Positions 40,361 to 49,000 of a stretch of DNA of 64,000 nucleotides are shown here, one piece after another. Both the position numbers and the translations under genes were made by a program. Within the stretch, counting starts at the first letter, position 1. The number at the start of each line of letters is the position of its first letter. Where the stretch lies: contig NZ_POWF01000001.1 of assembly GCF_002895005.1 (NCBI RefSeq), positions 722,344 to 786,343 of the forward strand, in the 5' to 3' direction. The stretch is from Hanstruepera neustonica. Lineage in GTDB: Bacteria; Bacteroidota; Bacteroidia; Flavobacteriales; Flavobacteriaceae. Under the pieces are notes generated by a model. It worked only from the letters and a program-made list of their open reading frames with translations, was not told where the DNA came from and ran no database searches.

Positions 40361-40554
40361 AGCGGTGGTGCCTCCAGTACCACTTTTTGGTGTAATCCAT
40401 TTTAATCTATTTGACCTGATTTTACTTTTAACCCTTATATGTATTGATTTTATTGGGTTTTTAAAGTATTTATAGTAATTTTGAATTAACAATGATTCAA
40501 CAAGATGTTGTCCCCATTGTTGTCCCTTTTTAAAAATACGAACTTAAATACTTT
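40361..40554. other. Putative attachment region upstream of integrase
   Basis: No gene was found in these bases. It begins GCGGTGGTGCCTCCAGTACC, which can pair GTGGT with ACCAC. Just before the integrase are tandem GTTGTCCCC/GTTGTCCC motifs (about 40507-40530) that could be integrase arm-binding sites. I could not find a second copy of the left sequence in the window, and it does not clearly match a tRNA 3' end, so att placement is tentative. Confidence 0.3.
40453..40483 (+). promoter_or_regulatory. Integrase promoter (TTG-N20-TAATTTTG)
   Basis: This is the one place in the window where both Bacteroidota promoter parts were found with standard spacing: TTG at 40453-40455 and a perfect -7 element at 40476-40483, 20 bases apart. 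The leader to the ATG at 40555 is about 65 nt. Confidence 0.6.
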
Positions 40555-41853
40555 ATGAGTAAATCAATTCAGTCAACTTCAGGAACGGTTAAATATAGAT
40601 TAAAGGATGTTAGCTCAAAAGGAGAAACATCTATTTTTTTGGACTATAGTTTTGGGCGCAATAATCGAATAAAATTTGCGACAGGTTACAAGGTCAAACC
40701 AAAAAATTGGGATAATTCAAATCAACGGATAAGAGCGGTTTCTACAATTGCCAATAGAGAGAAAGTAAACACTGATTTACTGAAATATTCTTCTGATTTT
40801 ATTACAGCTGTTTCAGGGCTTAATGAAGATGATAAGCAAGATAAAACAATATTGAAGTCTCTACTGTCCAAAATCATCAGAAAAGAAGTTGATGGAGAAA
40901 AAAAGAAAATCACGACATTTTTCGATTATGCTGATGATTACATAGCTAATAAAGAAAGCCAATCCAAAGACATAAAAGCGGTTAAATTAAGCCCTATAAC
41001 CGTAAGAGCTTACAAGCAAACAGTAAACAGACTTAAAGAGTTTAATAAAAGGAAAAGCTATGGATTAGACTTTAATAATATTGACCTAAAGTTCTACTAT
41101 AAATTTATTTCTTATTTAGAGGAATATGGTTATTCTGTCAATACCATTGGTAAACACATCAAAAACCTTACAACTATACTTAACAGTGCTACAGAGGACG
41201 GCTATAACAGTAATTTGAAGTATAAGAGTAGGGAGTTTAAGCCAGTATCAGAGGAAACGGTTTCAATTTACCTAACAGAAAAGGAAATAGATGCACTTTA
41301 TAACGTAGATTTGTCCAAAACACCCTATTGGGAGTTGGCAAGAGATATTTTTCTGATTGGCTACTACACTGGTCAGAGGGTTTCTGATTATAATGGGATT
41401 AAGCCTGAACAGATTAAAACGTTTGATGGTCGTGAAGTGTTCGAGTTTGTCCAACAAAAGACAAATAAAAAAGTGTACGTTCCAGTACATCACAGAGTAA
41501 GAGAAATAATGAACAAAAGGCATAATGGTAATCCACCAAGAAAGTTGAATGACCCTGATATTAATGAGTATATTAAAAAGGCTGGTAGGAAAGCTAAAAT
41601 TGAAGAGCCAATAACTATTACCAAAACGGTATCAGGTAAAAAAGAATCAGAACCCGTCCCTAAACATAACCTAATAGTGTCACATACTGCAAGACGCTCA
41701 TTTTGCACCAACGCTTATTTGTCTAAAATGCCTGTAATTGATATTATGGCAATTAGTGGACATTCAACTGAACGAGAATTTTATAAATACATACGCATAA
41801 CCCCACAAGAGAGAGCTGTAAAAATTGCTGACAGCTCATTCTTTAATAACTAA
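40555..41853 (+). CDS. Tyrosine-type recombinase/integrase
   Basis: The 432-residue protein has an N-terminal arm-binding region (~1-100), a SAM-like core-binding domain (~115-220) and a C-terminal catalytic domain. The catalytic residues are visible in order: Arg in YYTGQRVSDYNGI, H-x-x-R in SHTARRSFCTN, and His plus Tyr in ISGHSTEREFYKYI. The layout is that of Bacteroidota conjugative/mobilizable element integrases. It has its own promoter (40453-40483) and opens the element. Confidence 0.92.
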   Translation: MSKSIQSTSGTVKYRLKDVSSKGETSIFLDYSFGRNNRIKFATGYKVKPKNWDNSNQRIRAVSTIANREKVNTDLLKYSSDFITAVSGLNEDDKQDKTILKSLLSKIIRKEVDGEKKKITTFFDYADDYIANKESQSKDIKAVKLSPITVRAYKQTVNRLKEFNKRKSYGLDFNNIDLKFYYKFISYLEEYGYSVNTIGKHIKNLTTILNSATEDGYNSNLKYKSREFKPVSEETVSIYLTEKEIDALYNVDLSKTPYWELARDIFLIGYYTGQRVSDYNGIKPEQIKTFDGREVFEFVQQKTNKKVYVPVHHRVREIMNKRHNGNPPRKLNDPDINEYIKKAGRKAKIEEPITITKTVSGKKESEPVPKHNLIVSHTARRSFCTNAYLSKMPVIDIMAISGHSTEREFYKYIRITPQERAVKIADSSFFNN

Positions 41854-41867
41854 ACAACCCAAATTAT

Positions 41868-42647
41868 ATGAACTATAACGATGCTTTCGCTATTGATGAC
41901 GTTTCTTTTTTAGAACGAAAGAAAGAAACTGGATACTCTCCTGAAAAATATGAATTAAAGAATCACGATTATCATAAACCTAAATTGGTTGATGATTTTT
42001 ACCTAAAATACTTCACAAGGGAGTTGTTGTTTGAAATTGATGTTTTGGAGGTAAAGGAGTTTTTAGAATATCATTATTTCAATTGTAAAACCACAAGTTT
42101 GTATTTAGATATACTTGAATGTAAGATTTTACCTAAAATAGATGGATTAATTGATAATGCACAACCCATGATTGAGGTTGGCGGACATTATGATACTAAA
42201 TTAAATGATGGTTTTATAGAGAAAGATGGTAAAATTGATAATCCAAATTATGATTATGGGTTAATGTTGCATCAAATAGCTTTTGGTAATCTTCAGGCTG
42301 ATATCAAAAAAAGAGCTGAAATAATCAATGAATTTCTTGAACGTATTCAATTGCCTAAAGCAGACTTAAATGTTCTTATATGGAAAGGTAAACCATCTCA
42401 TTTAGCTTACATTATTTCCAAATTTGTTGAGGAAGGATATTTTGAACCACCACTGAAGAAAGATGGGGATGTTAACATCGCAGAATTATCAAGGCAGATA
42501 CTCAATTCTTTCAAATTCATTCCTGAAACGCCATCAATTGATTCGATTAGGCGTTATTCAAGTATTGATGATGATAGGTATCAAGATGCAGATAGAAAGT
42601 TCACAAAATCAGGGTTTTGTGTTCCAAATTCCAAAATAGTGGGTTGA
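41868..42647 (+). CDS. Mobile-element hypothetical protein (RteC-like C-terminus)
   Basis: The 259-residue soluble protein lies 14 bases after the integrase. The C-terminal part (HLAYIISKFVEEGYFEPPLKKDGDVNIAELSRQILNSF ... SIDSIRRYSS) resembles the C-terminal region of RteC-type proteins that control excision in Bacteroides elements. The N-terminal half is helical with no known motif. The name is tentative; a regulatory role in transfer is inferred from position. Confidence 0.5.
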   Translation: MNYNDAFAIDDVSFLERKKETGYSPEKYELKNHDYHKPKLVDDFYLKYFTRELLFEIDVLEVKEFLEYHYFNCKTTSLYLDILECKILPKIDGLIDNAQPMIEVGGHYDTKLNDGFIEKDGKIDNPNYDYGLMLHQIAFGNLQADIKKRAEIINEFLERIQLPKADLNVLIWKGKPSHLAYIISKFVEEGYFEPPLKKDGDVNIAELSRQILNSFKFIPETPSIDSIRRYSSIDDDRYQDADRKFTKSGFCVPNSKIVG

Positions 42648-42724
42648 GTACCGGTACATAGTGGTACATTAAAAACTTGTGTTCGAGGCTAACTTTGCAA
42701 ATGATTAATAGCAAATAGCCCCAT

Positions 42725-43024
42725 ATGAATCACATTCAGACCCATATTTATCAAATGACTCCTAATGAGTTAAAAGACGACATTATAAAAGAAGTTCGTC
42801 AATCACTTAAGGAGTTTTATGAAATGAACAAGACTGCTAAACCCGAAAACGAGGAGCTGCTGACTGTTCAAGAAACAATGGATTTGCTTAAATGCTCCAA
42901 GCAAGCCCTGCACAACTGGCGAAAAAATGGCATTCTTCCAAGTTATCGCATGGGTAATCGTGTTTACTACAAAAAGAGCGAAATCTATTCCAAACTTATT
43001 AAACAAGAATCTCATGATGAATAA
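42725..43024 (+). CDS. Helix-turn-helix excisionase-like protein
   Basis: The product is 99 residues from 42725, or 89 from ATG 42755 (MTPNELKDD). The C-terminal domain ELLTVQETMDLLKCSKQALHNWRKNGILPSYRMGNRVYYKKSEI is a MerR/Xis-type winged helix found in most Bacteroidota integrative elements. It probably directs the integrase toward excision. It overlaps the next gene by 11 bases. Confidence 0.82.
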   Translation: MNHIQTHIYQMTPNELKDDIIKEVRQSLKEFYEMNKTAKPENEELLTVQETMDLLKCSKQALHNWRKNGILPSYRMGNRVYYKKSEIYSKLIKQESHDE

Positions 43025-43769
43025 TAATGGATTTATTATGCTCAAACGGGATATTATGGAATGGGAATGGTATCAAGACTTAAACACATACAAAGTGTTT
43101 ATGCATTGTCTTATCAAGGTCAATTACAGTCCAAAGAAATGGCAAGGTATTTTAATTGATAAAGGTGAGTTTATAACATCGCATGGAAGTTTAGCTCATG
43201 AAACTGGTTTAACAGTTAGTATGGTGAGGACTTCATTGAAAAAATTGGAAAATACAGGCTATATCAGTATTACAACTGCAAATTATACAAAAATACGTGT
43301 TCTAAACCTGAATGAGTTTGTTTCAGAATCTAATCAAAATCAAGTTGACAGGGTTGAAAACCATTCAAATACTGCGTCATTACTGCAAAAGTCTGTGGAT
43401 GATAAAGAGATGTTAGCAGACCAATCACAAGCTATTGACAAGACATTGGCTGACCAATCGCATACTGTTGACAGACCATTAGCAACAACTAATACTAATA
43501 ATAATACTATAAAAAGAAGAAAAAAGATATTTAGAGAGAATGTTTTTGCTCACACTAATTATAATTCAAAAATATTAAAATCTTTTCATGACTATTGGAG
43601 CGAATTAGACCCCAATGGTACAAAAATGCGATTTGAAAGCCAGCGATTTTTTGAAATCGAAAAAAGGCTGGAAAAATGGATAAATAACGAGCGTAATTAT
43701 AACCATGATAAAAAAGAAAAACCCCGATTAATTAAAAACCGTTATCCTAAAAGTTATGAGATTAAATAG
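43014..43769 (+). CDS. Replication-type winged-helix protein (DnaD/phage replisome organizer-like)
   Basis: The start at ATG 43014 gives 251 residues; an upstream reading from 42927 would cover most of the excisionase gene. The N-terminal domain (MLKRDIMEWEWYQDLNTYKVFMHCLIKVNYSPKKW ... SLAHETGLTVSMVRTSLKKLENTGYI) is a winged helix like phage replisome organizers. The middle is low in structure, and the C-terminus is basic (KEKPRLIKNRYPKS). It overlaps the ATPase gene, a common initiator-loader pair. Confidence 0.65.
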   Translation: MMNNNGFIMLKRDIMEWEWYQDLNTYKVFMHCLIKVNYSPKKWQGILIDKGEFITSHGSLAHETGLTVSMVRTSLKKLENTGYISITTANYTKIRVLNLNEFVSESNQNQVDRVENHSNTASLLQKSVDDKEMLADQSQAIDKTLADQSHTVDRPLATTNTNNNTIKRRKKIFRENVFAHTNYNSKILKSFHDYWSELDPNGTKMRFESQRFFEIEKRLEKWINNERNYNHDKKEKPRLIKNRYPKSYEIK

Positions 43770-44499
43770 TACTGTAAGCGTTAAAGAAGTGTTGGGTGAA
43801 ATTACCAATCCAACAATACAAAATATTAAACCAATCAACAATAATGTTCCAAGCGCATCATTGCCCTCTAAACAACAATTATGGATCGCATTTATTGAAC
43901 ACTTTGAAAGATTGTATAACAAACCTTTTATTAAAGATGAAATGTTTATAAACAACATAAAAACACTTTTTTATTATTTCTTACAAGACAATAGTTTCTT
44001 TGAATGTGAAAATTTAAGAAAGGATATAAGTAAGCCTGATTTCAGAAAAGGGTTGCTTGTTGTTGGTGGTACTGGTGTTGGTAAAACTATGAGTTTTAAT
44101 GTTTTTGAAAGTATGTTTAGAGGGTTTAAGCCCTTAACATTTAAAGGATATTCATCTACAGAGCTTGTAAGACTATATGAAACTTTAAAAACCCCCATTG
44201 ATAAAGAACATTTTTTTCAAAGTATGGAATATAAAAAAGGCATGTTTATAGACGATATGGATGCTGAAAGACTTGCCAGCAATTATGGTCATACTGATGT
44301 TGTAAAAGATGTATTAAACATAAGATATGATAAAAGGTTGTTAACATATGCTACTTGCAATTATTCAGATGAATCGAACAGTATTGAAAAAACATTGGAT
44401 TCATTAGGAGAAAGATATGGGCATCGAATATATGATAGATTGTTTGAAATGTTCAACGTCATTGAGTTTAATGGAATGAGCATTAGAGATAAATATTAA
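43756..44499 (+). CDS. DnaC-like AAA+ ATPase (helicase loader)
   Basis: The 247-residue protein has Walker A GGTGVGKTMSF near residue 99, Walker B GMFIDDMDAERLAS, and sensor-1-like YATCNYSDESNS. The size and motif order match DnaC/IstB-type loaders carried by phages and integrative elements. It would load the replicative helicase during element replication or transfer, together with the upstream winged-helix protein. Confidence 0.75.
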   Translation: MRLNSTVSVKEVLGEITNPTIQNIKPINNNVPSASLPSKQQLWIAFIEHFERLYNKPFIKDEMFINNIKTLFYYFLQDNSFFECENLRKDISKPDFRKGLLVVGGTGVGKTMSFNVFESMFRGFKPLTFKGYSSTELVRLYETLKTPIDKEHFFQSMEYKKGMFIDDMDAERLASNYGHTDVVKDVLNIRYDKRLLTYATCNYSDESNSIEKTLDSLGERYGHRIYDRLFEMFNVIEFNGMSIRDKY

Positions 44500-44550
44500 A
44501 AAGCTAATGTTAGTAAGAATGTTTTTTAATGCCTATTTGATAAAAACCAA

Positions 44551-44610
44551 AAACTCCCTTCCACACAGATAGACCATTTAAGCGCTACAAGTCATGTGTT
44601 AAGGGAGTTT
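44551..44610 (+). ncRNA. Hairpin RNA or terminator after the replication genes
   Basis: A perfect 10-bp stem AAACTCCCTT/AAGGGAGTTT closes a 40-nt loop that contains further complementarity (ACAC/GTGT) and AGCGCT. TTTT follows. It may be the terminator of the integrase-side operon or a small structured RNA; the loop is larger than in a plain terminator. Confidence 0.35.
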
Positions 44611-44744
44611 TAAACCCATCTCATAAACAATGCGGAAAAACCATTAACACTGAGTTATGAGAATTCTTTAATAACTTTTTAGTTATGCATCACTAATATA
44701 AGAATTAATCATTATAAAATCATTAGATATACTATTATGTTGGA

Positions 44745-44891
44745 TTACTTTTCTTTGTTACTGTCCCTTTGGTAAAAATGCTTGTTAAACTCATCTTCTT
44801 CCACACCCAAAGGAAACAATACATAATACCACAAACAATTTAGATAGTATCTAATTATCCTAAACCATCTTGGTAATTTGCTTTTTGCCAT
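44745..44891 (-). CDS. Small hypothetical membrane-associated protein (48 residues)
   Basis: This short minus-strand frame runs from ATG at 44891 to TAA at 44745. The product begins MAKSKLPRWFRIIRYYLN, continues with a hydrophobic CLWYYVLFPLG and ends in a charged tail (VEEDEFNKHFYQRDSNKEK). The basic start followed by an aromatic hydrophobic stretch suggests a single-pass or membrane-peripheral peptide. Codon composition is protein-like, and it sits alone between a hairpin and repeats. I do not recognise it. Confidence 0.45.
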   Translation of the reverse strand: MAKSKLPRWFRIIRYYLNCLWYYVLFPLGVEEDEFNKHFYQRDSNKEK

Positions 44892-44942
44892 AATTTGTGG
44901 AGATTGTAGATTTCCATTAAAGATATTGAATTATCAACATTT

Positions 44943-45098
44943 TTGGTTACAGCTGTACTCAAATTGGTTACAGGTGTAGTCAATAGCAAGGGTGGTGCAA
45001 GGGTAGTTACATTGGAAATGCAAGGGTCATGCAAGGGTCATGCAAGGGTCATGCAAGGGTCGTGCAAGGGTGGTGGCAAGGGTGGTAGCAAGGGTGGG
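44943..45098. repeat. Tandem repeats: two 21-bp units then ten ~11-bp units (GCAAGGGTCAT)
   Basis: TTGGTTACAGCTGTACTCAAA and a near copy (five changes or fewer) lie at 44943-44984. From 44986 come GCAAGGGT-type units of 11 bp (some 12), including three consecutive GCAAGGGTCAT, interrupted once by a 12-bp non-matching unit. The period equals that of the arrays near hamA. Confidence 0.85.
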
Positions 45099-45225
45099 TT
45101 TTAGATGACATTTGTAGTCAAAAATGACTGCACGACTGCCAAATTTGACACTTTTATGATAATCCGTAAACGATAGACCAAAAAGATTTTTATTTTTAGG
45201 CTAACTAAAAAGCTATTAATTACCT

Positions 45226-45624
45226 ATGTCCGAAGAACAAAAGAAGTTACTCGAAGCCCAATTATGGAATATTGCCAACGAATTACGTGGCAAAATGGAT
45301 GCGGATGAGTTTCGAGATTATATACTGGGCTTTATATTCTATAAGTACCTTTCTGAAAAACAATACCTATATGCCAACTCCTTGTTGGAAACCGAAGCTG
45401 TTAAGGATTACCTGAACGTTTCCGATGAAGACGCTTTTGAAGATGTTGAGGTGATTGAAGAATTGTTAACCCAAGTATATCAGTTCAGCAGATTGTATTG
45501 GAAATCCTTACGCCAACAAAATGTACCAATTACCATAAAATATCCCGAAATGGTAGCCCAAATAGCACCTCGTTTCGAAAACGGTGTTCCAGAGGACGCT
45601 AAAGATACGTTGTGGTTTTTATAA
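45226..45624 (+). pseudogene. Chimeric defence remnant: HsdM N-terminus joined to Piwi/Argonaute-like C-terminus
   Basis: The 132-residue frame begins as a type I restriction methylase (HsdM N-terminal helical domain: MSEEQKKLLEAQLWNIANEL, MDADEFRDYILGFIFYKYLSE). From about residue 72 it changes to YQFSRLYWKSLRQQNVPITI and KYPEMVAQIAPRF, ending in WFL. That ending resembles the C-terminus of prokaryotic Argonaute/Piwi proteins as I remember it. The simplest reading is a deletion that fused two defence genes. The HsdM part is confident, the Piwi part moderate. No methylase catalytic motif is left, so it cannot methylate DNA. Confidence 0.6.
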
Positions 45625-45657
45625 ATACTTTGCAACACCATTGCATTAAAATATTTT

Positions 45658-45665
45658 TATCTTTG
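45658..45665 (+). promoter_or_regulatory. -7 promoter element (TATCTTTG)
   Basis: A perfect TAnnTTTG lies only five bases before the ATG at 45671, which would give a nearly leaderless transcript for the metal-resistance unit. Confidence 0.4.
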
Positions 45666-45670
45666 TCTCA

Positions 45671-45982
45671 ATGAAAGTTTTAGCACTCATATTATCTATT
45701 TATATCTTTGCGCTCAATTTAGTGCCTTGTGAAGATAATGGTATACCAGATAATGAGGTTAAAACCGAAATTTCTCAAGCGTTAGACAACGACCATCAAC
45801 ATCAAGGAGCAGATCTATGCTCACCATTTTGCCAATGCCATTGTTGTCATATTCACGTGATACATTTTAAGGTTGTAGATTACAGTGTATCTAATACTGT
45901 TATTCCAACACAACTTTTCTATTATTTTGATGGTCTTGAAAAAGACTTCAATACTACCCTTTTACAACCACCACAGGTTTAA
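45671..45982 (+). CDS. DUF6660-type small exported Cys/His-rich protein
   Basis: The 103-residue protein has a signal peptide (KVLALILSIYIFALNLVPC) and the metal-site-like cluster CSPFCQCHCCHIHVIHF near residue 56. Similar proteins often precede CzcA-type pumps in Flavobacteriaceae. A periplasmic metal-binding role is suggested by the cluster but unproven. It is the first gene of the efflux cargo. Confidence 0.65.
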   Translation: MKVLALILSIYIFALNLVPCEDNGIPDNEVKTEISQALDNDHQHQGADLCSPFCQCHCCHIHVIHFKVVDYSVSNTVIPTQLFYYFDGLEKDFNTTLLQPPQV

Positions 45983-46010
45983 TGAATACCTGCGTATGCA
46001 GGTATCTTAT
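45981..46010. repeat. Palindromic element ATACCTGCGTATGCAGGTAT
   Basis: A 20-bp near-perfect palindrome lies in the gap between the DUF6660-type gene and the pump gene. It resembles the CCTGC...GCAGG element at 26549-26580. It could form a hairpin in the transcript between the two genes. Confidence 0.5.
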
Positions 46011-46078
46011 AAATTCAAGTAACCCATTTTTGTAATAGGTTGCTTATCTCTATTTATAAATTCATTATAACCATTCTT

Positions 46079-49000
46079 ATGATTAATAAAATCATTGATT
46101 TTTCAATCAATAATAAATTCATTATTGGTTTGCTAACGCTTACCATTATTGGAGCAGGTATCTGGAGTATGACAAAAGTACCCATAGATGCCGTTCCGGA
46201 TATTACCAACAACCAAGTTCAGGTAATAACGCAATCCCCAAATTTAGGTACAGAAGATATTGAGCAAATAGTTACCTATCCTGTTGAGGTGGCAATGAGT
46301 AATTTGCCCAATGTGGAAGAAATTCGCTCAATTTCACGCTTTGGTCTGTCAGTAGTAACCATTGTATTTGATGATGATATGGGTACATATCTTCCGAGAC
46401 AATTGGTTGCTGAAAAACTCAACGAAGTAAAAGAACAAATTCCTGCGGGTTTTGGAGAACCTACAATGGGACCTATTTCCACAGGTCTTGGAGAGATATA
46501 CCAATACACATTAAAAGTAAAACCAGAATATCAAGATAAATATTCCATTTCGGATGTGCGTACAATGCAAGACTGGATTGTACAACGTCAAATGGCAATG
46601 GTTCCTGGTGTTGTCGAGGTCAACGCTATTGGAGGTAAAATAAAACAATATGAAGTTGCTGTAGACCCTAACGAGCTTAAATCTATTGGGATTACCATTA
46701 CAGATGTATTTGAAGCCCTCGAAGCCAATAACCAAAATACGGGTGGTGCTTATATCGAAAAAAACCATCAGGCTAATTTTATACGAGGGGAAGGATTGGC
46801 AAGAAGTTTAGACGATATTAAAAAAATTGCGGTTAAAACCATTAATAATGTGCCTATAACCATTGGCGATATAGCAATAGTTCAATTTGGTTCAGCCATT
46901 CGTTACGGAGCATTAACACAAGACGGCGAAGGAGAAGTTGTCGGTGGCTTGGTAATGATGCTTAAAGGAGCAAATTCAAATGATGTGATTGCCAATGTTA
47001 AAGAGAGAATGGTTGAAATACAAAAATCGTTACCAGAAGGTGTTGTTATCGAACCACTTTTAGACAGAAGTAAGTTAATTGGGGAAACCACTTCAACAGT
47101 AGCTACCAATCTTATTGAAGGGGCTTTAATCGTTATTTTCGTCCTCATTTTCTTGTTGGGTAATTGGCGAGGTGGTTTAATTGTAGCATCAACTATTCCA
47201 CTATCGTTACTGTTTGCATTTATTTTAATGAATGTATTCAACGTATGGGCAAACCTGATGAGTTTAGGAGCTATAGATTTCGGAATTATTGTAGATGGTG
47301 CAGTAATTATTGTGGAGTCTACTGTATTTCTTATCGCTTCCCAAGTACTTAAAAAGAAAAAAATAACAAACAAGGAGCGTGATGAGGTTGCTGCATCGGC
47401 TTCCAAAAAAATGATGAATGCAGCCTTTTTCGGTCAGCTTATTATCCTTATTGTGTTTCTTCCCATTTTAGCCTTACAAGGTATTGAAGGGAAAATGTTC
47501 AAACCAATGGCATTGACCTTTATTTTCGCAATGATTGGAGCTATGGTTTTGTGTCTTACCTACGTACCAATGATGTCTGCTTTAGTATTGAGAACACCAA
47601 AAAATGATAAATTATCTTATGGTGATAAATTTGTGCATTGGGTTGAAAATAAGTACAAACCTTTATTGGAAAAAGCCCTTTTAAAAGGCAAATTAATTAC
47701 AGGGATTGCAGTGGCTCTATTTGCTGTAACAGTCTTTATGTTTACCCGAATGGGAGGTGAATTTATCCCACAACTCGATGAAGGCGATATTGCATTCCAC
47801 GCCATTTTAAAACCAGGTAGTTCACTATCTGAAACAGTAGAAACCACTACCAAAATTGAGCAGATTGTAAAGGCAAAATTTCCCGAAGTTGAAAAAATAG
47901 TTAGTCGAATTGGTGTTGCAGAAATACCAACCGACCCAATGCCTATGGATTTAGCAGATGTATTTGTAATCCTAAAACCTAAAAATGAATGGACTACGGT
48001 AGAGACAAAAGATGAGCTTATTGAAGCAATGAAAGAAGCTGTTGAAATTATCCCTGGAGTCAATTATGAATTTACCCAACCCATAGAAATGCGTTTTAAT
48101 GAGTTGCTTGAAGGGGTGCGTGAAGATATTGCCATTAAGTTGTACGGCGAAGACATCGAGGTCTTATCCCAAAAGGCAGAGGAAATCACTAAAATAATTG
48201 CAGGAACACCGGGTATTGGTGATATGAAAGCCGAAGCCACAACAGGCTTACCACAAATGACCATAACCTACAATAGAGATAAGTTGGCGCAATACGGGCT
48301 GCAAATCAACACACTTAACAAAATGGTGCAATCGGCATTTGCCGGAGGAAATGCAGGCGTTATTTTTGAAGGCGAAAAACGGTTTGATTTGGTAGTTCGT
48401 TTAAACCAACACAATCGTAAGGATATATCAGATATTCAAAATCTGTTTATCAATTTGCCTTCTGGGGCACAAATTCCACTTCGTGAAGTAGCGGATATAT
48501 CTTATAAAGCAGGGCCTATGCAAATAAGTAGGGACAATACCAACCGCAGAACCTATGTAGGTATCAATGTAAGAGGACGTGATGTAAAATCGTTGGTGGG
48601 TGAAATCAAAACCAAATTAGATGCACAATTGGAATTGCCTTCTGGTTACTTCATTCGATATGGTGGTGCTTTTGAAAATTTAGAACGTGCCAGTAACCGC
48701 TTACAAACCGTAGTGCCTATTGCCTTACTACTTATTTTCGTACTGATATACTTTGCTTTAAAATCAGTACCACAAACCTTAATGATATACATTGCTATTC
48801 CAATGGCAACCATTGGTGGTGTGGTGGCTTTATGGTTGCGTGATATGCCATTTAGCATTTCGGCAGGTGTTGGTTTTATTGTATTATTTGGGGTTGCCGT
48901 GTTAAACGGCTTGGTTATGATAAGTGGCCTAAATGAATTGAAAGAAGAAGGTGTCACCAATTTAAAAGAAAGGATTTTGGAAGGTACAAAGCGAAGAATA

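Larger units (their letters stand above)
44500..45225. other. 726-bp intergenic region with small ORF, hairpin and 11-bp array
   Basis: It holds a long hairpin (44551-44610), a 48-residue ORF on the minus strand (44745-44891), two near-identical ~21-bp repeats (44943-44984) and an 11-bp tandem array (44986-45098). No larger gene was found. Confidence 0.6.

Noticed and set aside
40361-40400. tRNA or tmRNA 3' end as integration site
   Set aside because: Partial pairing was seen, but no cloverleaf, T-arm consensus or CCA end could be built.
42927-43013. Longer N-terminus of the replication-type protein
   Set aside because: It would overlap most of the excisionase-like gene in another frame; the ATG at 43014 gives the expected domain start.
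45226-45624. Functional type I restriction-modification methylase
   Set aside because: Only about 70 N-terminal residues match HsdM, no SAM-binding or NPPF motif is present, and there is no hsdS or hsdR nearby.
46040-46078. TTG start of the CzcA-type fusion
   Set aside because: The ATG at 46079 begins the usual MINKIIDFS N-terminus of the family.
46903-47406. Minus-strand ORF of 167 codons opposite the CzcA-type gene
   Set aside because: The plus frame is a clear RND permease; the shadow shows no domain.
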